Position numbers and translations under genes: made by a program
Shown here: in pieces, positions 45,651 to 55,960 of the stretch
How positions within the stretch are numbered: position 1 is the stretch's first letter
Layout of the letters: each line of letters starts with the position of its first letter
Notes under the pieces: generated by a model
What the model was told of the DNA's origin: nothing
The model's input: the letters and a program-made list of their open reading frames with translations, nothing else
The model's database searches: none
Assembly (NCBI GenBank): GCA_905178155.1
Contig: CAJINV010000007.1
Location: 3,428,265-3,492,264, forward strand
Length of the DNA: 64,000 bases
From: Amoebophrya sp. A120
Lineage: Eukaryota; Sar; Dinophyceae; Syndiniales; Amoebophryaceae
Direction of reading: 5' to 3'

Positions 45651-48600
45651 ATGTCGTCAAGCCCTCGCGGCCCTGCGCAGCCGGTGTTTAGCCGCCGTGG
45701 GGCGAGTCACCAGGTCAGCGATCCGGGTTTGCTACGAAGGGGGTTGAAAAACGTGATACAGGTCCAGCCGGAGCAATCACCAAAGTTTGGAAGCAGTGGT
45801 GCGGAGCAACAGGTCTCATCTGCTCTTTGATGGTTGTTCTGTATAATTTATCCGACGACCACTGTGCGTGCGCAGCACTCTTTAGAATTTCAAGTATGCA
45901 AGTACAAGTTAGCTGCGCATAGATCAATTTACCATTGACACCATCACCAGCAGGCAGGGGCACGCATCATAAAAAAATCAAATCAAAAACTACAGGATTC
46001 AGCAGGAGAACAGCTCGACCCACAGGTCAATGGCGACCCGGACGCCACCAATCCTGACGTCAACGAAGAAGACGTCCTCACACTAGACCCCGAATTGGCG
46101 AAAAAGCAGATCAAAGCGGGTTTCTCCCAACCTCCCCCGGACACGAGTTCCGTGCCACCACCGACCTCTACCGGCGCAACCCCGAGCGCGTCTTCCACCG
46201 CGGGCAAGAAAAAATCACAACCAAAGGACCCAAATGCAAGTTTCGAGCCGTCGGACAGTTTTTTGCAAGACCAGCAAGAGGAGGAAAACCGGGACAGCTA
46301 TTTGGACCGAGAATTCCTGGAATCGGCCATAAGCACCTACAATAGGCTAGCCGAGCACGCACGGAACAAGCAGCACTACAAGCTCGGGATATCGCACTTG
46401 AGGCGGGCATTGTCGCTGGAGAAATCTGGAGTAGTACCGCCAGACGACTGGCCGTTGAAGGTGCTACTGGCGAAGACACAGGTAGGGAGATGGGGAGTTG
46501 ATGATGTGTTTCTGTTTCACGACGAAGGTACTGAATGCATGAAATGTAGTCACAGGTAGTGAGTACGAAGTTTCTCAAGCATGAAACATGTGCCAGATCA
46601 CGAAGCTTGATGTTTCAGAACGAAAAATAGAAAATACGATCACCATGATGTGCAAAAGAAACCCATGTACACGTTCAGGTAAATGTCGCCACCCTACAGT
46701 ACCTTCTGAATCAGCCCCATGAGAGCTTGCTGGAAGCAGCCTTAGCACGGGACCGCAGTCTAGAATGTTTGAATTACTTGGACAGCGAAGTTTACAGTGC
46801 GAGGAAAGGCCAAGAGGTATAAAGAAATTGGTTTCTATTTCTCTTGGCTTTGCAACTGCCACTTCCTTCGGAGAGGCGCACTGGAGCTGCAGCCCTGGTT
46901 TTGGTTCATGTCCAAAATGATTTTTGGAAGTAGATGTTGTTTAAATGGTGCAAAACGAATTGGAATTCCACAGGACCCCGACCTCCTTTTTCTCCTAGAA
47001 GAAAGCGCGGTGACGTTTTGCCTCGCTCTCCACAGCGCAGCCCTGGCGATGAAGCAGCTCCCGGGCGCAGACACCGCGGGAATAACGGAAGTCGACCGGC
47101 TCGCGTGGAAGATCGGCACCAAGTACCTCGACCGCGGACATCCGTGCCTGAGCTTCATGCGCAAAGCATTCGAGACGCGAAACACGCTGCCGCCAGAGGA
47201 GACCGCGGCGTTTGTTTCGCCACAAGGGAGTAACAAAGACGGCGCGGGACCAGGGGATGGTGGAGATGAAAGTCAGAAGGACATTACGCAAGATAAGCAG
47301 GCAGCCCAGCAAGACAAGGAAAAAGTAGACCCAGACGCAGCGGCCAAACAGGACCAAGCGGACGAGAATCAGCAGGAGCAGAAAAGAAAAATGCTGATCA
47401 GCGAGCTGGAGGATTTGCAGCAGTATTTACGCGACACGGTGCTGTCGGACGAGAAGGAACTGAACAGCATCTGGGACGACATCCAGGTAGTAAAGCAGAA
47501 GGCCGTGAACTTCGAACTCAACCTCCCCGAAATCGCGACGCTCGAAGCGGAGGTGCTCCGCAGTAAGCGCCGCATGGCGCTCAGCACCGGGTCGGGCAGC
47601 ATGCTGGGGCACATCGGAAAGTCCGCCTCCTCAGCGGACCTGCAGAAGGGCAGTTCTTCGAGTTCCTTGGAAGCGAATAAAGGCGCATCCTCAGGCGGCG
47701 AGGGCGGTGCGGGGCCGGCGGTTGGAAAGAAAACAGCGGGGCAGAAAAAAAAAAGATCAAAGTCAGCAGACAGAAGTAGTGGGGGTGGCAGACTAGGCGC
47801 GTATTGTTTTTGTGTAATTGATTTGGAATAAACACAAAACTGCACGATCGTTTGGTGCATTGTGAACTGAGTCTGTTGCAGAACATCGTGCTGCAGCTCT
47901 TTATCGTGATGATGCAGTCCTCGAATTTTTTGGTTCCTCCACATTCATTAAAGAATAAAACTGAAACAGCACCACCCGCATGGATCTTCCTGAAATGCGT
48001 CGTCAGCGCGAGAACCTGAAGCACGAGAAGACAATATCGCGCCTTATCACCCGCACGGCGGACGAGCAGTATCTCTACGAGGTCCGCATGAGTTACTCCA
48101 AGGCAAAAGCGACGCCCAGCAAATCCCGCCCCCAATTGGCCGCCAGTGCACCCGGTGGGGCTGGGCCGCACGGGGGTAAGGGGGGAGCTCAGGACGCGGC
48201 GGGGAAGAAATACGATCTGAAGAAAGACGTGATAAGTCTGACCGGGATTCTAAAGCACGAACACGAGACCCTGCTGACCTGGCATCCGCAAGGGAAGGAG
48301 ATCGCTGCTAGGTATAGTAGTGCTTCGGCATTTTTTTCTCAAGTGTCGTTCTGCTGGATTGTGCTTGTGGTTTGCGTGTGAAGTGGACGAGCAGCTGTTT
48401 TCTAATGTGGAACGAGATAGAGCTCCTAAATTTTATCGAAAAAGAAAATGTGTCAAATGTCTCTCTGATCGCGACCACTACAGTCTCGATCCGAGTTACG
48501 CGGAGCGCCAAACACTGAACCGGGCATATGCGGATTATGCAAAGAAAAAAGTGTTGCAGTTACACGCATAGGTCGTTATGCAGGCCATGCATAAGCAAGA

Positions 48601-48941
48601 CAGAAAATAGCCTTGGTCATGCCAAAAATGCTTGTCACCCTCAATTCATACATACGTGTTTTCCCTTACATTCTCTACAGCATTTCCATTTTGAATTTTC
48701 GCTGGCATGCAGGGAAAATCTGTGTTGCTGAAGTTGCAACTACAAATGTGCAACTGTAACACTGTTTCATCGGGATACCGATAGCCTGGGTTCCCTTGCG
48801 CACAAGGGACGCACGGAGGCCATCGTGCGTGTGTCCAAGATGAAGGGTAAGGCCCACGTGCTCGCCAAACATGTAGCCGGAAGTCCGCTCCGGCGTAGAA
48901 GCGGGGCCAGTAACGCGTCCTCACCGGGCGGGGGGAAGTGA
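45651..48941 (+). CDS. Helical, TPR-like protein with coiled coil
   Basis: Exons 45651-45812, 45996-46481, 46679-46816, 46974-47800, 47970-48311, 48484-48535 and 48783-48941 give 721 residues. Five introns are GT-AG and the last gap is an introner. After an acidic, Pro-rich N-terminus comes a run of helix pairs (AISTYNRLAEHARNKQHYKLGISHLRRALSLEK, then VATLQYLLNQPHESLLEAALARD and VTFCLALHSAALAMKQL) resembling TPR repeats. A Gln/Glu-rich coiled coil (about 310-350) and a Ser/Gly/Lys-rich linker follow, then a conserved-looking block (LPEMRRQRENLKHEKTISRL). I cannot name an orthologue. TPR-like helices suggest a scaffold role. Confidence 0.8.
48536..48777. mobile_element. Introner in the TPR-like gene
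   Basis: Left end TATGCAAAGAAAAAAGTGTT and right end, reverse-complemented, TATCCCGATGAAACAGTGTT share AGTGTTxCAGTTxCAC after the variable first bases. Flanks are CGGAT (48531-48535) and CCGAT (48778-48782). Excision joins Ala-Asp to Ser-Leu-Gly in frame with the final exon, which runs to a TGA. GT-AG is impossible at these positions. Confidence 0.8.
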
Positions 48942-50030
48942 TGGAATTATGGTGGCTAGTGCGAGCAATGTTCTTGTTCGAACGTAGGAGCAAAGCAAAA
49001 TGCAAACGACGATGTGGTCAGGGTTACGACCTCGTCTGAAAAATAAATGAAAATTAACCTCGAATTCGAAAATGTAAAATCTATACCTCATCCGTCATAC
49101 CTTTACCTTTTCAAAACAACGTAGAGAGCCTCTGAATTCTTCAGCCAAGGCAACGTTTTCACCTTATTTCATTTCAAGACAAAAGCAAAAACAGACCAGA
49201 CAACAGCAAGCAGACGTGTCTTATGTCTGGAAATCATTGACAAATCTTCCTTTTTGAAACATCCTTATAAGCAAAAGCACAAACAAGCACAAGCTCATGT
49301 AGCTGTGGATAGAAGCAAATAAGATTGAATTAGCACCAGCACTAATTGAAATTTCCTGTACACACCAGTCTCAACTTGCGAACACTTTTTGTACAATCAT
49401 CCTACTTTTCCTTCGGTATTTCATCTGCATCGCGAATTGCTGTTGCCAGTGCAACATCCAACAAGGACAGAGGTCATGCAACAACCTGCAAGGAGAAGGA
49501 CACCAGAATCGTAAGCAGAAGTACCTGACGAGAACGGAAGAGAAGTTTGGAAAGAAAGCACATCGCAATTATACGGGCGAGGCTGTCGGAAGACCGTGCC
49601 ACCGCTACAACTACTTCCACGCACCTAAGAGTCCTCCGCGTTTCTTTCTACTCGGATATTGTCACAGACGCAACTTGCAGATGAAGTCTGTAGATGTAGT
49701 GCTGCGCCAGATGAAGTTGATAGAAACAGCACCACGTCTAATATAATTTTGAGCGCTAGACCTAGAGCACTTGAGTGAAAAAAAGGAGGGACACGGAGAG
49801 ATGCGTACTATGGTTGCCGCTGATTTGCAGAGACGGCGTACTATTAAAGACAAAGACGAGGATTCACTTCGGAGGTCGACGGCGAGGTCAACAAGAGCAA
49901 GAGGCACAACTACTCCTGCTGTAGTAGGCATGATTCTCTACTGCAAGCGCGAAAGCAAAACAGCCATAATTCGAGAAAATCAAGATAAGTTGAAGTTCAA
50001 ACTATAGGACAACATCATTTAAAAATCAAA
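48942..50030. other. Intergenic, no gene seen
   Basis: About 1.1 kb without a convincing coding frame. It contains the 3' flank of the TPR-like gene and the promoter region of the MAP-kinase-like gene. Confidence 0.4.
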
Positions 50031-52126
50031 ATGACGGACCCCGAGCACATCTCTCCCAATGTGCTGAAAAACTACGATGTGCTTGGGAAAGTGTCCCGCG
50101 GCAATTACGGGCTCGTGTGGCGGGCGAAAGCGTTTGCGACGGGGGAAAAAAAGTACGCGATTAAGCGGGTCATTAATGCTTTCAAGAACGCCGTGGACGC
50201 GCAGAGGACGTATCGGGAGATCACACTGCTGTTGGAGCTGAACGGCCACGCGAACATCGTGGAGATTTTTGATGTCGTCAAGGTACAGAATGAATGTTAG
50301 TACAGTTTTATTGTCACTTTATGCGGCAGTCCAGTATGCCATGATGCAGGATTTTTGAAGAAGTTTTTTCCGCACATCAGCGCGATTATGATTACCAACT
50401 ACACATACTACAGGATTACTACGACTTGGACATCTACGTTGTCCTCGAATACATGCCCGCGACGCTGGCAAACATTCTGAAAAACACGCGACTGTCCGAC
50501 GTCCAGCTTTCCTTCATGATCTACCAAACCCTGCGCGCGTTGCTCTACATCCACACGGGGGGCATCGTCCATCGCGATTTGAAGCCCCAGAACATTCTGA
50601 TTAACGCGGACTGTCGCTTGAAAATCTGCGATTTTGGGTTAGCGCGAACGCTGTACGAGTCCCCGGAAGACGAGGTCACGCTGCGGCGCCAGCGGCAGGC
50701 CGCGGCGCTGAAGTCCACGCATGCGCGCCTGTCCGACGATGACAACGAAAACCAGAAGGAGCGGATGGAGCCGCAGTACCAGATTGAGGAAGAGGGGTTT
50801 TTGTCCAACTACATCGCGAGCCGGTGGTACCGGGCGCCGGAGGTGATGCTCGGGTCAACCACGTACGACTTCTCCTTCGACATGTGGGCGGCGGGGTGCG
50901 TGTTCGCGGAAATGTATCTGCCGAATCCGTTGTTCAAAGGTATTAACAGCTGATTCTCAGCCTGTTATGCGAAAATGTAAATGTTGTGACTAAGTTATGC
51001 GAGTTGATGAGAAATGATCTTAATCTATGACATTCTTCACACCCGCAGGTACCTGCATGTTCACGCAGTTGGAGGCGATTTACCTGCATCTGGGAAAACC
51101 CGACCGGTTTGACATTATGACGATGGACGCGCCGTACGCCGAGCAGATGTTCGAAGCGACCTTGGTGAACAAGAAGGAGCCCCTGTCCTCGCTGTTCCTA
51201 CCCCGCCAAGTCCCGGTTTCCAACGTGCCCAACTGCCCCACGGTGACGGAGAACCCAACCGTGGCGGAGAATCCGGAGGAGTTGTTGGATTTTCTGGAAC
51301 TGCTCCTCCTTTGGTCCCCCCCGAAGCGTTATCAAATGCAAATATGTCTGGGTCTGGAAGATTCCGAGTTTTCTCATGCAGTTTCTCCAAGCTCCACTAA
51401 GTCTGGAATGCAGGACCTAGCATCACAGGATCTGCAGCCCCTCTGTGATGCCTGTTCTGCATGAGAAATGCCCCCTCAGCATGGCCAGAAGTGGGCACCT
51501 TTTGCAAGTCACGCAACACAGATTTTTGTATGATGCGCAACATGCATCACAAGTCCCAACCTTCCAGACCCAGACATTTTTACAATCCATAAGCGTATGA
51601 CGGCGGAGGAGGCCATACGACACCCTTTCGTCTCCGCCTACCACAATCCGGATGACGAGCCGCGGTTCCGGGAGCCCCTGGAGCTGCTATCCACTGCAAA
51701 TATGTAGTCTGGGTTTGGAACCTTGTGACGCTAAAATGTGACTGGTGGGCGCACTACAATACGCAGCCAATCATGACAAATTTTTGAGCTGCTATTCTGT
51801 TTCGGTTTCGGCATGGCAAACTGCGTGTTTGCACGACAGGCAAGAGGCCCTTGTCCTGCTTATGCATCACAGATTTGCGAGTCATTCCAGACAAGCATGA
51901 CAAAGTTGCATCCACCGTATCCAGACCCAGACATATTTGCAATGCATAGCTGCCCCTCGCGGACGACTGTCTCTTCACGGTGAATGATTACCGAGACCGG
52001 ATTTACGCGGACGTGCTGCAGATTCCGCGGGCGGTGACCCGGGTTGCGGATAAGGAGGTGGAGTTGCACCAACAACGGGTGGCGGACAAGTTGTTGCAGG
52101 AGGAAGAGGAGGCGGATGAGGATTAG
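50031..52126 (+). CDS. MAP-kinase-like Ser/Thr kinase (CMGC group)
   Basis: Exons 50031-50282, 50414-50939, 51049-51329, 51597-51687 and 51954-52126 give 440 residues. The first two introns are GT-AG and the last two are introners. Kinase landmarks: glycine loop GKVSRGNYG (19-27), ATP lysine in YAIK (K45), HRDLKPQN (137-144), DFG (157-159), RWYRAPE (221-227), then [13 protein letters not shown] and [14 protein letters not shown], which is typical of MAP kinases. The activation segment is about 70 residues instead of about 30, with a charged insert. At the usual TxY site it has SNY (215-217). It should phosphorylate Ser/Thr-Pro sites. Activation by a dual-specificity MAPK kinase is uncertain because the Thr is a Ser. 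Confidence 0.93.
51330..51591. mobile_element. Introner in the MAPK-like gene, first
   Basis: Ends carry ATGTCTGGGTCTGG and its inverse at the same offset, starting TATCAAATGC and ending CAATCCATA. Flanked by exact AGCGT copies (51325-51329 and 51592-51596). Excision restores the conserved kinase run [14 protein letters not shown]. The possible cuts are AG-TA, GC-AA, CG-AG, GT-GC and similar, never GT-AG. Confidence 0.93.
51688..51948. mobile_element. Introner in the MAPK-like gene, second
   Basis: Starts TATCCACTGCAAATATG and ends CATATTTGCAATGCATA, with the GTCTGGG(T)TTGG/CCAGACCCAGAC pair just inside. Exact GCTGC on both sides (51683-51687 and 51949-51953). Excision joins Leu-Glu-Leu to Pro-Leu-Ala-Asp in frame. 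Same family as the neighbouring element and that at 25602. Internal CATGACAAA motifs. Confidence 0.93.
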
Positions 52127-53234
52127 ACACGGAGCATCAACATCTTGTGCTGCTGCCAAGTTGTGTTGACTATCTCGATTTATTTCCGTCTCGACGTTGA
52201 GAGCAGAAATAAGCCGGAGCACTATTCCTGCTAGACGAAGCTGGTCCTGGTGTTGCTGCGCAATGGTGGTCGTGAGGCAGCAGGTGGTCGCGAAGCCGGC
52301 GGTGAGGGATTGATATTAACCAAAACGAACGGCAACCGAACCGAGAACGAATCCGGAGCGAGAGCACGCTTGCGGCGCAGCCTGGACCGATCCCAGCAAC
52401 CACGACGACAAGACCCCGGGTGAGATCCGATTGTATCGGGTCGGCAGTTGCACCAGCGGAGGAGGAAGAGCAGAGCTAGTGGATCGTGTTGTGTGTTTAC
52501 AACCGGAACAACTTCTCCAACTCACGTGCGAGACAGAGCAGGGCAACATAATTTCCTGGAAAGGTGCTGAAATTCCATGAATTCCGCCCGAAAATCGTAA
52601 TCAATCCTGGATGAACTCAAACAGCGAAAATTGCAGGTCTGCAAGACCACGTGCTGGCTGTGTGCGTGTCAGAGGCTGGCCGTCGCAGCTCGGAATCAGA
52701 AAAAAGGAAATGCATCGAAGGCAGTGCCGGTTGGGTTTGGAAAGCCTTCGCGCTTCACCTGTCGAATGTTGCAGTCGTGGCCTGCTCGAAGATACTAAGT
52801 TACTTTCTTAGTGTCTTCGAGGGTATTAGACCAATATAGTAGAAGATGCACTGATTGTTAGTATCAGTCTGGTGTTCATCGTGATGATGATCCTCCCCAA
52901 AGATGCTGAAGCTCGTGGTGATCTTGAAAGCCGATGCAGAGGCAGAGCCGTAGCGGCAGAGTTAGCTGGACAGCCCCGGGTCCTCGGCGATTTCCTGCAG
53001 AGCTGATGACTACACAGATGATAGATGAGGAAGACGAGCGGCTAGCACTTACAAACAAGTTCTTCTCGTAGCATGGAGGAAATGAAAGATGTACTATCTA
53101 TCAAGACAAAGCTTGTTACCTAGCTTGTTATTGTTTTAGAAAATGAAAATCGAGACTACAGTAGTTGATTAGTAAGTACCTTGGAACGAAGTGTTAAGCT
53201 AAACCTTAATCCAAGAAGTTTGAAAAAAAAAATC
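52127..53234. other. Intergenic, no gene seen
   Basis: No convincing gene on either strand. The last 100 bases before 53235 (A-rich, with AAAAAAAAAATC just upstream of the start codon) are probably the leader of the DNAAF11 gene. Confidence 0.4.
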
Positions 53235-55109
53235 ATGCCGCGGTTAATGGAGGATTTGATCCGCAAGCGCGCGGAGCACAACGACGGTATTCTCCCGGAT
53301 CTGGAAGAAATCGCGCTGCACCAGGAGGAAATCGAGAAAATTGAGTCCTTGGAACAATGCTGCCGGCACTTGAAGATTTTGCTGTTACAGCACAACGCGA
53401 TCTCGAAGATGGAGAACTTGGGCAAGCTGAAGGAGCTGGAATACCTGAATTTGTCGCTGAACAATGTCTCCAAGATCGAAAACATCGAGGGCTGCGAGTC
53501 GCTGAAAAAGTTGGACATGACCTTGAATTTCGTCGATTTCGACGAGCTACAGGAGTCGCTGGAGTGTATGGAGGGCTTGGAATTCTTGGAAGACCTGTAC
53601 CTGTTGGGTAACCCGTGCACCGATTTCCCGGGGTATCGGAGCTACGTGGCGGCCAAACTGCCGCAACTGCAGCAGCTGGATGGTATAAGTGGTTTTAGTA
53701 TAATCGCACAGTAATTCGTTGCTACAAGTACAACATGATATTGCATCGCAACAACATTTTCCTCTGGTGCATGAATGCATGACAAACCTAATGCAACCGC
53801 GATTGCGCCGCGATCGAAGCCATCGTTATTCAGGTAAGCCTATCGCCCCGCAGGACAAGATCCAGGCCGCGCAAGAGCTGCCAGTGTGGGAACAGCTGGT
53901 GCTGAAAAAAGCCGCAGATGTTGCGGAGGACAAACGGCAGAAGAAAGAATCCGGCTACGTCCCACCGGAAACGGCCCATGCACCGGAGACCAGGTTGCAG
54001 ATGGCTCGGGATCTGGCGGCCCAGAAGGCAGAGAAGGAGAAAAACGAGAAGCGCCGAACCGGGACGGAAAAAAAGGAGGCGAGAGAGATACCGGGCGCGT
54101 ACACGGCCAGAGGGGACATCAGGCAGTGCAACGAAGGTACAGCATTTTTTGAAATCAGCATTGAGACCAGCAAGATTAACATGCTGCCAAACTACGCAAG
54201 TAAGTGCCTACACCTCGACGTCGAGGTCGACTCGCGTCTACAGCATGACAAGCTGCGCAGCGGTCCAAAAAGTATAACACGGATCTTTTCTATCGCATCC
54301 TTCCACATCCACACTACAGGCAAATACCGATTTCGGATGGACGAGGAAAAAACCGAAGTGGTGTTTGAGCTGGAGACGCCAAAGCATCTCGAAACCGGTC
54401 TGATAGACGTGGACGTGAACCCATGGTACAAAGAAGAAGTAATGTTGAGTCGTTATCGTTTCGCAATTTGGATGACAAGTTATGTGGATTTTGGGTGTTT
54501 TTGGCAACTTGGTCCGCAAGATCAAGATGAGCATTAGCAGAAATCTCGACCAAACACTAAAAAAGGTACATCCGCGTGATTTGCAAGGAAAAACTGACTC
54601 AGTTGAAGCTCCCCGAGGAGGTCAACGTCTCTGAAACGACCGTGCAGCGGAGTAAGACGACCGGATTTCTGAAGATTAAAATGCCCAAGGCAAATTCCCA
54701 ACTCTCCAAAGCGGGCGAGGAAGGAACAAGCGGATGGGGAACTTCGTCTTCCTCATCAAGCAAGAACAAGTCAACCGAGCCGGAGCTGCAGCCGTTGCAG
54801 CCAGAGGGTAACGAGGAAGAGAATGCGCCAGGTGCGAAAGGCGCGAGTACCGCTGCGGGCACCGGGTTGTCGAGTGACGAAAACTCGAAGCGACGCGTCG
54901 ACACAACGTCTTTGGTGGACAAACCGAAGGGCGGTGAGCAGGGTGAGAAGAAGAAAAAGAAGGCCTACAATTTCAACCTGTTTGAACTACACAGGGATCC
55001 GATTCAGAGAAGCGACCACGATAGGACGAAAGGGGGAGGTAGTACGACCACGGGAAAGAAGTCGTCCGCGGAGGTGAGTGATGTAGCGCTGGTGGAGGAG
55101 GTGAGATGA
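53235..55109 (+). CDS. DNAAF11: Dynein axonemal assembly factor 11 (LRRC6/tilB)
   Basis: Exons 53235-53682, 53834-54136, 54320-54425 and 54566-55109, all GT-AG, give 466 residues, about the size of known orthologues. The start fits the family (M[17 protein letters not shown]). SDS22-type leucine-rich repeats run from about 20 to 150, closing with [15 protein letters not shown] and [13 protein letters not shown] charged helix (EKEKNEKRR) follows. Then comes the C-terminal CS-like region with [17 protein letters not shown] and RSKTTG(F)L as in tilB/LRRC6, and a disordered tail. The protein helps preassemble outer and inner dynein arms in the cytoplasm, which implies motile flagella. Intron 2 is 183 nt and open in frame. 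Confidence 0.95.
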
Positions 55110-55960
55110 TAATACGACTTTCGGTCAGATGGGCGAAAATCAAAGTGACATCGACAATTCGTCAGTGACTCTTTGATACTCACACAAGAAAATAAGTAAC
55201 AGACGAAATCGTAATCGACACAACAAATTGCGAAGCCTGCAATGCCAAAACCTGTGTTCATCTAGCTTTGGAGAGATAGCGACGGAATCATGAAAAATGA
55301 AGAAGAAATTGCGCGAAGATGAACATTACAGAGCTATGGTGCGGAAATCTTTCGCAAGCGAACGCAATGCATTTCTTTGCAGCCCCCTCCTGCAGATGCG
55401 TTCTGTGAAGTCGTTTTATCCACCCCGGAATGCCGCGCCAGTCGAACTCGTGCGCCCTTATTCCGTTTGTCTTGTAGCTCTTTCGGTTTCGCTCTTGTTT
55501 CCTTCGTGCGCGAAGCGAGGGGCAGCGGCTCCCTAGGATCGCTAATCCGTCGAGCGGATTACTCTATACGATTATCGTTTACTTGATGTTGATGATCTTT
55601 GCATTGCGTTCAGGATAGCCCGACGTGACATCGAAAAGTATTTATCGGGACCCAGGAAAGCGAAAGGTTCAGGCTGTGTTTGTGTACTCTAGCTGCTTTT
55701 ATTTTTACTTTCTGTGTTTTTCCTCTACTTGTACTTTTTGTTTTTCGCACTCATTACCACCTCGTCGCGACATTCATTGAGCTTGTTCTCGACTCCTCAC
55801 ATGCTAGTGCCTTGTAGTCCCCACCGTTGTTTTTTGTTTATTAACTTCCCATCTTACGTTGAATATTTCACCTGCACCTTTTCCCGGTGCTCTGTGGTCG
55901 TCCCAAGGAGGCCGCGCATTGCCAAAAGACAAACGCTTCGGAGCAGTAGCTGCAAAAAAA
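55110..55960. other. Intergenic spacer
   Basis: No credible gene. The frame of the Maf gene stays open for about 100 bases upstream of 55961 but has no ATG, so I do not include it. Confidence 0.4.
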
